This document shows positions 8,935-18,270 of a stretch of 64,000 bases of DNA, piece by piece. The notes beneath the pieces are model-generated. The model made no database searches, was not told where the DNA came from, and saw only the letters and a list, made by a program, of their open reading frames with translations. The number at the start of each line of letters is the position of its first letter. Positions within the stretch are counted from its first letter, which is position 1. The position numbers and the translations under genes were made by a program. The DNA comes from Nitrospira sp. (GTDB lineage Bacteria > Nitrospirota > Thermodesulfovibrionia > Thermodesulfovibrionales > Dissulfurispiraceae): contig NSJL01000021.1 of assembly GCA_002634385.1 (NCBI GenBank), positions 1 through 64,000 of the forward strand, read 5' to 3'.

Positions 8935-9777
8935 CTAATTCTGGCTGATGAAATCAGCCACTCCGCACTTTGCCTCTATCGCCGTTTTCTCCGCCTTCGT
9001 ACCGAGGTACGCCGCGATAACCTCCTCGTTGCACGCAATTTCCCCGGGCGGGCCGTCCGCGATCTTGCGCCCGTAGTCGAGCACGACGATATGGTCCGAA
9101 ACATCCATGACGACGCCTATGTCGTGCTCTATGAGGACCACCGTCATCCCGAACTCCTCATGCAGCTCCGTGATGAAGGTGACCATCTCCTGCTTCTCTT
9201 CGACACTCATGCCCGCCATCGGTTCGTCCAGCAACAGCAGAACGGGTTCCGCGGCCAGCGCCCTGCCCAGCTCCACGCGTTTCTGAAGACCATAGGGCAG
9301 TTTTCCCACCAGTGTTTTTCTGATTGCCTGTATCTGCAGAAACTCTATGATCTCTTCCGCTTTCTGCCGGTTCTCCCGCTCTTCCCTTCGGGCCCTCCCC
9401 AGCCAGAAGGCCTGCTCCAGAAACGAGGACTTCATCTTCAGCGTACGTCCGGTGATGATATTGTCAAGGACCGTCATTCCCTTGAAGAGCGCGATGTTCT
9501 GAAAGGTGCGGGCGATTCCCTGCATCGCAGTCTCCCGCGGCCTCATCTGTTTACGCCTCTGCCCTCTGAAAGCGATGGAGCCCTCCTGCGGATGGTAAAC
9601 ACCGTTGATTACATTGAGGAGCGAGCTCTTTCCCGCTCCGTTGGGACCGATAATCGAACAGATCTCTCCCTTCCTTACAGAGAAGCTGATATCAGAGAGA
9701 GCCTTGATCCCGCCGAAGCTCAGCGATATGCCGTCCAGCTCCAGGATCACCTCTCCGTTTTTCTTTCCGTTTCTCAT
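8935..9777 (-). CDS. livG: Branched-chain amino-acid-type ABC transporter ATP-binding protein LivG
   Basis: A 280-residue ATPase. The start ATG at 9777 (site GGAGGGTGCACC) was preferred over a longer open frame that would run into the preceding gene. Motifs: Walker A GPNGAGKSS, signature LPYGLQKRVELGRAL (a variant of LSGGQ typical of LivG), Walker B LLLLDEPMAGM, switch His in IEHDIGVV. LivG proteins carry the extra C-terminal arm seen here (EEVIAAYLGTKAEK). It couples ATP hydrolysis with LivF to import through LivHM. It lies 26 nt downstream of the acyl-CoA-synthetase-like gene, which therefore heads the operon. Confidence 0.93.
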   Translation of the reverse strand: MRNGKKNGEVILELDGISLSFGGIKALSDISFSVRKGEICSIIGPNGAGKSSLLNVINGVYHPQEGSIAFRGQRRKQMRPRETAMQGIARTFQNIALFKGMTVLDNIITGRTLKMKSSFLEQAFWLGRARREERENRQKAEEIIEFLQIQAIRKTLVGKLPYGLQKRVELGRALAAEPVLLLLDEPMAGMSVEEKQEMVTFITELHEEFGMTVVLIEHDIGVVMDVSDHIVVLDYGRKIADGPPGEIACNEEVIAAYLGTKAEKTAIEAKCGVADFISQN

Positions 9778-9803
9778 GGTGCACCCTCCGAATTCGTCTT
9801 TCT

Positions 9804-11726
9804 CTAGACAACCTGCACATCGCAGATTTTGATCCCGGCGGGGGCCTCCGCGGTTCGAATGCCCTTTGTATCGGGGCGGGCCTCCTGAATGCACCGGTCT
9901 TCCTCAAACGTATAGAACAAAGTAATCAACTCACTGTGCCTTTGCGCGACGACGCTCCGGCACACCTCGCCGTCATGGTTCAGCGCACCGTTGCTAATCT
10001 CCTTATCAAGGATGGAGAAACGCCTCACCTGCATCCTGTTCTGCCCGGAACTGCACAACTTGGCGTTGGTCGCCTCCACACACGATTTGATGAGACCGTA
10101 CACCGCCTCCTGCTGTGTCAGGTCAGCGTAGCCGGAATAGACGATATTGTGCCGGTCCGCCCAATGGGTGACCACCTCGCCGTCAATGGTAATGAACGCG
10201 GTGACAAACGGCCTCTCGTGTCCGAAGACGACTGCTTCCTTAATATAGGGAAAGGACTTGAGTATGCATTCCACAACAGCCGGGGAAACAACTGTCCCGT
10301 CGGCGAGCCTGCACTGATCCGCAAGTGCTCCAAAAACAGTAAGCTCCCCGTGCTGATCGAGACGGCCCGCAATACCGGTCCTGACCCAGCCCGCCGTACC
10401 TTCGCGGGCAGCCGTCCCGCTCCCGTAATACCCCTGGAATGCGTTCGGCCCCTGGAATGCGACCTCTCCCTCCGCAGTAACCATCACCTTCACGTCCTTT
10501 ACCGCTACGCCGACGCCGGAGGGCCTTACCTGGCCGTCCCGCTGGAGGGCGATAAAAGAGCATCCCTCGGGCGGACCATAGAACTGCTTCAGATTGATGC
10601 CCAGGGAGCGGTACAAGCTGAGTATTTCCGGGCTGAGAGAGCTGCCGCTCGTCAGTGCCACCCGGATCCGGCTGAGCCCCAGCACGTTTTTAAGAGGGGA
10701 AAAGACCAGCACCTGACCGATTTTGTACAAAAAGCGGTGCACGGGAGAAACCGGTTTCCTGTCGAGGACAGAGGTCCCCGCCCGCCGGGCGATCTTCATG
10801 AAGTAATTGAACAGGGTACGCTTTAGCGTACCGGCATCCTCCATCCGGAGCGTGATCAGATTGAAGAGGCTTTTGTAAACCTGCGGCGTGGCGAAATAAA
10901 AGGTAGGGCCTATCTCCCGCATGTCGGTCACTACCGTCTCATGGCTTTCGGGGAAGTTGACGCAAAAGCCGGCAACATAGGGTTGGGCGAAGAAAAAGAG
11001 GAGGCTTGCACTCAGCGTCATCGGCAGGAAAGCCAGTACTTCTTCGTCGGCGCGCAAGCCAAGCTCTCCGATACTGATGGTCGCCGCAGAGATCAGGTTG
11101 TTATGGCTCAGGATAACTCCCTTCGAGCGCCGGTCGGTTTCCGCGGCATAGAAAATAACCGCGGTATCCGATCCTCTCCCCCGGGCTACCTGGCCCTGGA
11201 AAAAATCTGTATGCCCCGAATCGAAATGGAGCCCTTCCTTTACGATATACTCGTACGCGCACAGGCAGGGGTCCGTATAGTGCTGCATCCCCCGGGGATT
11301 TACGAAGATAATGGTTTCAATGAGAGGACAGTGATTCTTGATTTCCAGCAGCTTATCGACCTGCTCCTGGTCCTGCACCACGATGAACCGGCTTGCCGTA
11401 TTATTAAGGATAGAAACCAACTCGTCCTCGGGTGCCTCCAAAGGAAGGGGAACCGCCACTCCCCCCAGGCACTGCGCGGAGGTAATCGCCCAGTAGAGAC
11501 GTGCATGGACATCTCCCATTATCGCAAGGTTCTCACCCCGCTTGAATCCCCTTGCCGCCAAGCCGCTCGCGAAACCGCGCACCTCCTCGGCAACCTGACC
11601 CCAGGTCCGGGACTGCCAGATCCCGAGCGCCTTCTCGCGGACCGCGGTCTTTTTTCCGTTGCGCATGGCCTGGTGCAGCAACAGCTTGGGAAAAGTATCA
11701 AGCGCCGAAATCTCGTTATTTTGCAT
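9804..11726 (-). CDS. AMP-binding (acyl-CoA synthetase-like) protein with degenerate catalytic motifs
   Basis: A 640-residue member of the ANL superfamily, FadD15/long-chain subtype by length and by the GSSLSPEILSLYRSLGINL region. The adenylate-forming motifs are eroded. The P-loop (normally YTSGTTGxPKG) reads FYAAETDRRSKGV at 192-204. The A5 motif (YGxTE) reads FYGPPEGC at 382-389, keeping the Glu but not the Thr. The TGD motif reads RTGIAGRLDQHG at 449-460 with Asp replaced by Ile. No C-terminal GK catalytic lysine is evident near KEISNGALNHDGE. It heads the liv operon. It may have lost ligase activity and act as a ligand sensor or partner. An unusual active enzyme cannot be excluded. Confidence 0.85.
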   Translation of the reverse strand: MQNNEISALDTFPKLLLHQAMRNGKKTAVREKALGIWQSRTWGQVAEEVRGFASGLAARGFKRGENLAIMGDVHARLYWAITSAQCLGGVAVPLPLEAPEDELVSILNNTASRFIVVQDQEQVDKLLEIKNHCPLIETIIFVNPRGMQHYTDPCLCAYEYIVKEGLHFDSGHTDFFQGQVARGRGSDTAVIFYAAETDRRSKGVILSHNNLISAATISIGELGLRADEEVLAFLPMTLSASLLFFFAQPYVAGFCVNFPESHETVVTDMREIGPTFYFATPQVYKSLFNLITLRMEDAGTLKRTLFNYFMKIARRAGTSVLDRKPVSPVHRFLYKIGQVLVFSPLKNVLGLSRIRVALTSGSSLSPEILSLYRSLGINLKQFYGPPEGCSFIALQRDGQVRPSGVGVAVKDVKVMVTAEGEVAFQGPNAFQGYYGSGTAAREGTAGWVRTGIAGRLDQHGELTVFGALADQCRLADGTVVSPAVVECILKSFPYIKEAVVFGHERPFVTAFITIDGEVVTHWADRHNIVYSGYADLTQQEAVYGLIKSCVEATNAKLCSSGQNRMQVRRFSILDKEISNGALNHDGEVCRSVVAQRHSELITLFYTFEEDRCIQEARPDTKGIRTAEAPAGIKICDVQVV

Positions 11727-12932
11727 GGCTACTGAATCCTCCCCTCTGATTGACTCTTGTTTCCGCCCTATCGGCTCTTCCCCTGTTTAAACAGCTTGTT
11801 AAAAAATCTTTACAGGATACAGTAAAAAAGCAACTTCCGTGCCACAAACCAGGACTGCAGGGCACCGCATTGTTTCGAACAAGAATGCCTTGTTTCGGAA
11901 ACACCCCTTCCGTTCGGGAAGGACACAGAAAGCATTTTCAATCAAGCTGTTCAGGGGAGAGAGGCATCCTGCTCCCGCGGAGAGCCGGGTCCTGCCGGGA
12001 GCGTCCGGTATCTCTCTTGTAATCAGACGGGCCCCCGCCGCCCGGTCCCGGGGGGAGGGTAAAATGCAGCACCTTCAGGAAAGCCCTCTCTCTTTTCGTG
12101 GAGCTTTCTCCCAATAAACATAGAAAACAAGAGAAAGGGAGGATGAAAGTCATTCCCGCCCCTTTCCAAAAGGAGGATAGGCGTCCGGCCTTTCTCCGTG
12201 CCGGAGCAGGTACCGCACCGCTTGTTTTTCCTCTCTTCCGCTGCGCACAAGCGGTCTTACCGGGAAATGCATTGTATGAAACTCTCCGGATATTTCTTTT
12301 TATTACAACCCCCTCCACTTCCAAACGCCGTTTTCTCCTGTTTTCCCCTGCGGGGTGCCGTATTATGCAATCCAGGCCAATATCCTTTCGTTTCAACACT
12401 TTTTCGGCATTTATGGCCCTACCGGCATCGATAGAGCGGTATTTTGCAATACTTTTTTCTTTCTCCACCTTTCTTTGTCCGCTCTTTTTCGGATGCCGAA
12501 GGGGGGAGCGCAAAAATCAGGGAGAGAAAGAAACGGTGAAGGAAACCTCTTCTCGTCGGTATTTCCTATAAATAAGGAAGGAGGCGGGCAAAGCGGGAAT
12601 GACCCGGAAGAGGCGGGGGAGGCTACCGAAGGGGCATACATTCCGGAAGCCGGAAGGACGAAGGGGAGCAGGGGAGCACCCGCCCGGAAGGCCCGGAAGG
12701 GAAGAAGAGTGCGAGAGGAAACAACGAAGTGCGTTCAGTATTCAGGTATCTCTCCGGAGAGGAGGAGGCCTGTAGAGAAAGGAGAGAGACGCCTGCGAGG
12801 GAAAACTCCTTCACGCCCGAATCCGTTTCGCAGGCCGTGTGCAAACAGCGTTGAAGCGACCCCAGGCCGGTGCTTCATCGTGATGTAGTACTCATTCCTC
12901 AAAAATTGCACGTCCCGGTCTGTTTTCGGCAA
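11727..12932. other. Gene-free 1.2-kb intergenic region
   Basis: This region separates the divergent acyl-CoA-synthetase-like and dsrE genes. Frames open here lack ribosome sites and family features. Recognisable items are a perfect 12-bp palindrome CTGTTTAAACAG at 11783-11794, about 57-68 bp upstream of the liv operon's first start codon and so a candidate operator for that operon, and GC-rich stretches with runs of purines. I see no tRNA or known RNA family in it. Confidence 0.5.
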
Positions 12933-12949
12933 TGGCACAACAATTGCTT
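12933..12949 (+). promoter_or_regulatory. Sigma-54 (RpoN) promoter for dsrE
   Basis: TGGCACAACAATTGCTT matches the -24/-12 consensus TGGCAC-N5-TTGCW almost exactly. GG is at 12934-12935 and GC at 12946-12947, exactly 10 nt apart. The predicted start is near 12958, 35 nt before the dsrE ATG. Expression should therefore need an enhancer-binding activator; one is encoded at 24019-25551. Confidence 0.8.
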
Positions 12950-12992
12950 TTTAGGTCGAAGAGAGAAGTCACCTTTGTTCAGGGAGGAAAGA

Positions 12993-13415
12993 ATGTACAA
13001 GTCGGCACCGAATGCAACAAAAGAGTCTGAAAGAAGTCAGGACGCAACTGAAAATATATTCACCATCCTGTGCACCTCCGGCTTTGATCGCGTTCCGAAC
13101 GTCCGCTCCGCGTTGATGTTCGCCTCGCTTGCCGCTTCAGCGAATTACCGGACGATCCTCTTCTGCCTGCAGGGCACCGTGGACGTCATGGTGCAGGGGG
13201 CGATCGAGAAGAACGAGAAGCCGGAGCCGGGCGCTCCCACCCTCTCCCAGAGGCTTTCCGAAGCCATGGAGCTGGGGGTGGAAATCCAGTGCTGCGCGCA
13301 GACGATGGCAAATAAGGGGCTCACGGAGAAGGACCTGATTCCGGGAATAACCGTGGCAGGCGCCATGACCCTCATCGATCTGGCATCGATGGGACAGGGG
13401 ACCTTGTGTTTTTAA
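12993..13415 (+). CDS. DsrE family protein
   Basis: A 140-residue soluble protein starting at ATG 12993 with GGGAGGAAAGA before it. After a polar N-terminus comes the DsrE/YchN-like fold: ILCTSGFDRVPNVRSALMFA, then YRTILFCLQGTVDVMVQGA, then GVEIQCCAQTMANKGL, with the conserved Cys pair in the QCCAQTM stretch where DsrE proteins carry a persulfide. These proteins shuttle sulfane sulfur together with TusA-type carriers (known for DsrE/TusA). Here dsrE stands behind its own sigma-54 promoter and is followed by an OsmC gene 168 bp downstream. A TusA homologue 13 kb away has the same type of promoter. Confidence 0.85.
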   Translation: MYKSAPNATKESERSQDATENIFTILCTSGFDRVPNVRSALMFASLAASANYRTILFCLQGTVDVMVQGAIEKNEKPEPGAPTLSQRLSEAMELGVEIQCCAQTMANKGLTEKDLIPGITVAGAMTLIDLASMGQGTLCF

Positions 13416-13583
13416 TGCGCCAGGGAGAGTGGGAACCAGCCGATTATTTTTAATAGTCGGAGACGAGGGGGTAAAAAGAGGCGAAAAGGAGGGAACACTG
13501 GGGCAATAGCGGGTAATCGGTGCGCAAAGGTGCAAAGGGTGTCACTGGGTGATGGTTCGTACTACTTTTAAAAGGAGGAAAAA

Positions 13584-14141
13584 ATGGCAAAGAGTTCGGC
13601 GGCAACAAATTCTGTAATTTCTGTCAATGAGGTAAACCTGGAGGCATTCACTGCCACGATGGAGGCGGTAAAGAAAGACCCGAAGAACGGGGCGACAACA
13701 TGGGCGGTAAAGACAAAGTGGAAGGGTGGATTCAAGACCGAGGCCAAGCTGAGGGGCTTCTCCATCAACTTTGACGAGCCGGAGCCGGTGGGCGGCACGG
13801 ACACCACGGTGAGCCCGCACGAGACAGTGCTTGCCTGCTACGGGGCATGTCTTACAGTCGGTCTTTCCCTGAATGCCGCACTGAAAGGCATCAAGCTGAA
13901 GAGCGTCGAAGTCGACCTCGAAGGGCATATCGATCTGCCGGGCTTTCTGGGACTGGCAGGAATCGAGGGCTTGAAGGACCTGCCCGGCTACCATACCGTA
14001 ATCGCCACCGTGAAGGTGAAGAGCGATGCGAAGAAAGAGGAGATCGAGAAGATCTTCGACAGAGTGGTGAAGTATTCGCCTGTGGGACTTACCCTTTCAC
14101 GGCCGGTGGACGTGAAGACCCGTCTCGAATACTCCAAGTAA
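13584..14141 (+). CDS. OsmC/Ohr family protein
   Basis: A 185-residue protein starting at ATG 13584 behind AAAAGGAGGAAAAA. It has the OsmC layout: an N-terminal beta part with WAVKTKWKGGFKTEAKLRGF, then SINFDEPEPVGGTDTTVSPHETVLACYGACLTVGL around residues 60-95, where the reactive Cys sits in the ACYGACL stretch, and a C-terminal half with VEVDLEGHIDL. Family members reduce organic peroxides or act on persulfides. The DsrE neighbour on the same strand favours a thiol/sulfane-sulfur role (inference). The second conserved Cys of true Ohr enzymes is not obvious, so peroxidase activity is uncertain. Confidence 0.85.
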   Translation: MAKSSAATNSVISVNEVNLEAFTATMEAVKKDPKNGATTWAVKTKWKGGFKTEAKLRGFSINFDEPEPVGGTDTTVSPHETVLACYGACLTVGLSLNAALKGIKLKSVEVDLEGHIDLPGFLGLAGIEGLKDLPGYHTVIATVKVKSDAKKEEIEKIFDRVVKYSPVGLTLSRPVDVKTRLEYSK

Positions 14142-14444
14142 ACTGACATACCGCCCCCCGGATCGCCGGATCGGTATACACCCAAAAAAGAGGTGAAAGG
14201 GGCACGGACCTTTCCGTATGCGGAGCGTGGAAAGGTCCTGCCCCTGCACCCCTGACCGGAGCCGTTCTGCATACGGGAGGGAGCAAGGGTTGTTTCGTCG
14301 CCCGCCGGACGATGCTGAGCAAAGCAGCCGGCAAACACAATGAAGGATCAAAGGACTTTAGGTTATTATAATATTATAATGAATTGCTCAACTGAGGAAT
14401 AAAGTCGGTGTTCGATGACGGAGAAAGAGTAAAAAGGAGAATCC
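14142..14444. other. Intergenic region with long hairpin before ddl
   Basis: This 303-bp gap holds an imperfect hairpin at 14199-14244: GGGGCA and GGACCTTTCC pair with GGAAAGGTCC and TGCCCC around a 13-nt loop. It has no U-tract. Two overlapping -10-like TATAAT hexamers lie at 14367-14372 and 14375-14380, about 70 bp before ddl, and are the best promoter candidates for it. Confidence 0.45.
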
Positions 14445-15407
14445 TTGCGAATAACGGACAAACGAATAGGCGTTCTTATGGGCGGAACGTCGGCGGAAAG
14501 GGAAGTCTCTCTCAAAAGCGGTATGGCTGTTTACCGCGCATTGGAAAAAAGAGGCTATAACGCGGCCCCCATAGATGTCAACCACACGGTCTCCCGCGTG
14601 CTGGAGGAAGAGAAGATAGAAATAGCTTTCCTGGTCCTGCATGGGGGACATGGCGAAAACGGCGCCGTCCAGGGATTTCTCGAACTGATGGGTATTCCCT
14701 ATACGGGGTCGGGCATCCTCGCTTCGGCGCTCGCCATGGATAAAGAAGCATCGAAAAGAATGTTTCTTAGTAACGGCGTTCCGGTACCGCCTTTCATTGA
14801 AATACGGAAAAGCGGCCTGAACACCCCGGCACACAATTCCTCATCTCTCACCCCTTCTTCCCTGCAGACCGGCCTGCAGACCGGGTTTGCCCTGCCGTGG
14901 GTCGTCAAGCCGTCGACGGAGGGCTCAAGCATAGGGGTGAGCATCGTCAAAGAGGAAACAGAACTGAATACGGCGCTCGATCAGGCTTTTGCATTCGGCG
15001 ATCGGGCTATCATAGAGCAGTATATTGAAGGAAGAGAGGTCCAGGTGGGCATTCTCAACAACAGGGTTCTCGGATCGGTGGAAGTGCGCCCCGAGGCGGA
15101 GTTCTACAGCTACGAGGCAAAGTACACCCCGGGAATGACCGAGTATATACTCCCGCCGGAAATGGACCCTGATCTCCTTTCCGCAACAGAAACCATTGCC
15201 CTTGCCGCACACCGGGCACTGGGGTGCGGGGGGGCTACGCGGGTTGATCTCATTATCAGCAAGAATTTCGAACCGTATGTCCTGGAGGTGAACACTATCC
15301 CGGGCATGACGGAAACAAGCCTCCTGCCGAAAATTGCGCAGCTTTCCGGTCTCGATTTCACGTCGCTCGCTGAAGCCATTCTCCGGGAAGCAATAACAGA
15401 GCCATAA
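14445..15407 (+). CDS. ddl: D-alanine--D-alanine ligase
   Basis: A 320-residue ATP-grasp enzyme making D-Ala-D-Ala for peptidoglycan in the cytoplasm. The start is a TTG at 14445 preceded by AAGGAGA; the N-terminus [20 protein letters not shown] is the invariant Ddl opening. Other hallmarks: [38 protein letters not shown], and the Mg-binding tail [17 protein letters not shown]. An insertion of about 20 residues rich in Ser/Thr/Leu ([16 protein letters not shown]) lies before the VVKPS strand and includes a small tandem duplication. Other mur genes are not adjacent, so this is a solitary copy. Confidence 0.95.
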   Translation: MRITDKRIGVLMGGTSAEREVSLKSGMAVYRALEKRGYNAAPIDVNHTVSRVLEEEKIEIAFLVLHGGHGENGAVQGFLELMGIPYTGSGILASALAMDKEASKRMFLSNGVPVPPFIEIRKSGLNTPAHNSSSLTPSSLQTGLQTGFALPWVVKPSTEGSSIGVSIVKEETELNTALDQAFAFGDRAIIEQYIEGREVQVGILNNRVLGSVEVRPEAEFYSYEAKYTPGMTEYILPPEMDPDLLSATETIALAAHRALGCGGATRVDLIISKNFEPYVLEVNTIPGMTETSLLPKIAQLSGLDFTSLAEAILREAITEP

Positions 15408-15419
15408 AGGAGACTACGT

Positions 15420-17756
15420 ATGCCGCAAAAGAGAGCACACGACAGCACGAAGGCCATCAAAGGCACGCTGAAAAAAAGGGAGAACGACATGGCATCAAAA
15501 AACAAACACGCATTTACCGTAGAGAATGAGAGAGTGAGGAACATCCTCGAAAGAGAGCTGACGCCCCCGTGCACCTCAATGGCGCGTACCCCGCTTCCGA
15601 CATGGACGACCCTGAACGGCGAGGTTGTCGAGGGCGTCAAGGCGATCAAGACCGCCTGCAGCCATAACTGTTACGACACCTGCGGCGTAATCGCCTATGT
15701 GAAAGGGGGAAAACTGCTCAAGGTAGAAGGCGATCCCGACCATCCCATAAGCCGGGGTACCCTTTGTGTCAAGTCATACACCTATCCGCGCCGCGTTCAC
15801 AGCGACGAACGCATCAAATATCCCATGATGAGGACAGGACAGCGCGGCGAGGGGAAGTTCAAGCGGATCACCTGGGAAGAGGCCTTTGGCCATATTTGCA
15901 AAAAGCTGACCGAAGTCCGGGACAAATACGGGTCCGAAGCCCTGGTGGAATATCTCTACAGCGGCAACCGCGAGTTCCTCGGGAAGAACATTTCCGGGCG
16001 CTTCCTGAGCCTCTTCGGTGCGTCGAAACTGGTCGGAAGCTTCTGACTGCTCTCCGGGTTGTCGGGGGCAACCGCAAGCTTTGGCCGCAACATTTCGATG
16101 CAGACTGTCGAGATCTGGACGAAATACACCGACTTCATGATTATCTGGGGATGCAACTACTCGGCTGCCGGCGTTCACCACCTCCGGTATATCATGGAGG
16201 CGAAGGAACGGGGGGTTCCCATGGTGGTCGTCGATCCCTATGTGACCGCCGTCGCCTCCAAGGCCGACATCCATCTCCAGCTGCGGCCCGGCACCGATCC
16301 CGCGCTGGCGCTGGGAATGACCAACCATATCATCAATCAGAACCTCCTTGACAGGGGTTTCATCGAGCGGTATACCTACGGCTTCGAGGAACTGCGGGAA
16401 GCGGCGAAGGAATGGACCCTGGAGCGCACCGCTGCAGTCACCGGCGTTCCTGCCGAAAAAATCGCCCGTGTTGCGGAACTGTACGCCCGGAACCACTCCA
16501 CGATTGAGTGCGGGTACGGCCATCAGCGCTACACCAACGGCCACCAGGCGCAGCGTGCCATAAGCTGCCTGGCGGCGGTGGCGGGCAAGGTCGGCAAGGT
16601 CGGGTCCCACTGTAACTTCATGGAGGTGGGGGCCGCGTATACGGGCTTCCTCAACTCCGCGAAACTGCAGAACCCTCCCGGGGCGGACATCAAAAAGACG
16701 AGGCTTATCAGCATCAGCCACTTCGGCCCCGCCCTGCGCGCTGCCGCCGATCCTCCCATTAAAGCGGTCATCAGCTGGCGGGGCGCCATGATTACCCAGC
16801 AGCCCGATGTGAACGGCATGCTCCAGGCGATCAAAAACCTGGATCTCTATGTCTGCCTGGAGCAGATCATGACCGACGACGCGCGGTGGGCCGATATCGT
16901 CCTGCCGGCATGCACGATGTATGAGCAGTGGGGTATCCACCCGAGCTACCGCCAGCAATACCTTCAGATTCAGAGGCCGGTCGTCGAGCCGCAGTACGAG
17001 AGCATGCCCGATGTCGATTTCTGGTGCGAGCTGGGCCGCCGGATGGGATATAAAAAGTATTTCCCGAAAGACAAGACCGGTCTGGACTGGATCAGGGAGT
17101 TTGTCCCCCAGGACTTCGACATCTCCCAAGCGATCCACCCCAAAGGCCCGGTGCGGATGCCGGAGCAGTTCTGTCCGCCCGTACCGCACTGTACCGGAGA
17201 GTACAAGACCCCTTCCGGCAAGATCGAGCTCTACTCGCTGATGTACGAAGAGCGCGGCAGGAAGTTCCCGGGAGAGTGGAGTCCCGTTCCTGTTTATTAT
17301 CCGCCGGTAGAGAGCGTCCCGGGAGATCCCAGACGGGCGAGGAAGTACCCCTTGCACCTGACTTCCCAGCATCCGCCCTACCGGACGCATTCCCAGTTCT
17401 CCACCGTCCCCTATATCTATGAGATAGACGGTCCCCCCTGGGTAGGGATGAATCCCGCGGACGCCGAAGAGCGCGGGATAAAGGAGGGGGACACCGTACG
17501 GGTGTTCAATAATCGCGGCGAGGCCCGCTGTGTCGCACACGTCAACAACATGACCCTCAAAGGGGTGGTCGAGCTCGACAGCGGGTACTTCGTATACACC
17601 GGGGCCAACGCCAACACGCTCATGAGCCCCCGTGCGGCAGGACCGCGGGATGTCGGGGAAGGCATCATGCACGAATATGACTTCCAGCTTGACGGCCATA
17701 CCATCCCTTATAACGACTGCCTTGTAGAGATCGAAAAAATCGGAGGGAGGAAGTAA
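15420..17756 (+). CDS. Selenocysteine-containing molybdopterin (bisPGD) oxidoreductase catalytic subunit
   Basis: A 778-residue reading frame interrupted once by an in-frame TGA (16044-16046, residue 209), which I read as selenocysteine. The [4Fe-4S] cysteines are C80, C84, C88 and C116. Residue 209 lies 93 residues after the last of these, exactly the spacing from C103 to the Mo-ligand C196 in the paralogue at 58392-60626, and the flanks align (GSF-U-LLSG against GTP-C-WPAG). Molybdopterin and dinucleotide-binding domains follow (e.g. VDPYVTAVASKADIHLQLRPGTD; TSQHPPYRTHSQFS). There is no Tat signal, so it is cytoplasmic. It is the first gene of a tight operon with Fe-S, FAD and Fe-S partners. 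The ATG at 15489 is an alternative start. The substrate is unknown. Confidence 0.85.
16044..16073 (+). promoter_or_regulatory. Selenocysteine TGA codon and putative bacterial SECIS hairpin
   Basis: Directly after the TGA (16044-16046) comes a hairpin: GGTTG (16057-16061) pairs with CAACC (16069-16073), extendable by a T-G and a C-G pair to leave a small G-rich loop. The apical loop starts about 15-18 nt after the TGA, within the range used by SelB-dependent elements. The 5' arm GGTTG also resembles the arm of the E. coli fdhF element. Structure probing or modelling would be needed to confirm it. Confidence 0.7.
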
Positions 17757-17757
17757 G

Positions 17758-18270
17758 ATGCCGGGAGAGAGAGTCCTCTATTTCGATACCGAGCGGTGTG
17801 TGGGCTGCCATGCCTGTGAGACGGCATGCAAGATTGAAAACGGGATCAGCCCCGGTCCCAAGTGGATCGAGGTGGTACAGCAGGTCGTCCCCCGGGAGGA
17901 CGACGGCTGGACCATAAAGTTCATGCCCCTCAACTGCAGGCACTGTACCAATGCCGGGTGTATCCCCGCCTGCCCGACGGGGGCGATCGGAAAGCGGGGG
18001 GACGGGGTGGTGCTGGTCAACCGGGCGCTCTGCATCGGATGCGGCGAATGTCTGCAGGAATGTCCCTTCGGCGCTCCCCAGTTCGGACCGGGAGGCCTCA
18101 TGGAGAAATGCACCCTCTGCGCCCATCGGTCCCCGGGAGCACCCACCGCCTGCGAACAGCTCTGCCCGGTGGGAGCGATCCGGAGCGGCACGCCCCATGA
18201 GGTATCGCTGCACAAACGCAGCAAGTACCTTATCGCGGCGATTGCCCTTCCGGCATCTCACGGACGATGA
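17758..18270 (+). CDS. 4Fe-4S ferredoxin-type electron-transfer subunit (DmsB/PsrB-like)
   Basis: A 170-residue iron-sulfur protein whose ATG follows the preceding stop by one base. Four cysteine groups are visible: CVGCHACETAC, CRHCTNAGCIPAC, CIGCGECLQEC, and CTLCAH with a distal CEQLC. This is the arrangement of four-cluster subunits that pass electrons to or from molybdopterin enzymes. No signal peptide is present, matching the cytoplasmic catalytic subunit. The C-terminus KRSKYLIAAIALPASHGR is short and overlaps the next gene (ATGA), so translation is coupled. Confidence 0.92.
   Translation: MPGERVLYFDTERCVGCHACETACKIENGISPGPKWIEVVQQVVPREDDGWTIKFMPLNCRHCTNAGCIPACPTGAIGKRGDGVVLVNRALCIGCGECLQECPFGAPQFGPGGLMEKCTLCAHRSPGAPTACEQLCPVGAIRSGTPHEVSLHKRSKYLIAAIALPASHGR

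Noticed and set aside
12098..12571. 157-codon frame in the gap before dsrE
   Set aside because: No ribosome site, low-complexity composition, no recognisable fold, and overlap with equally long frames on both strands.
15420..16046. Interpretation of the first 208 codons as a separate truncated gene or a frameshifted pseudogene
   Set aside because: The frame continues unchanged after the TGA, the TGA falls at the metal-ligand position, the paralogue spacing is identical and downstream genes are translationally coupled and intact.
15774..17699. Long minus-strand open frame (641 codons) antisense to the selenoenzyme gene
   Set aside because: It mirrors codon bias of the real gene on the opposite strand and shows no domain.
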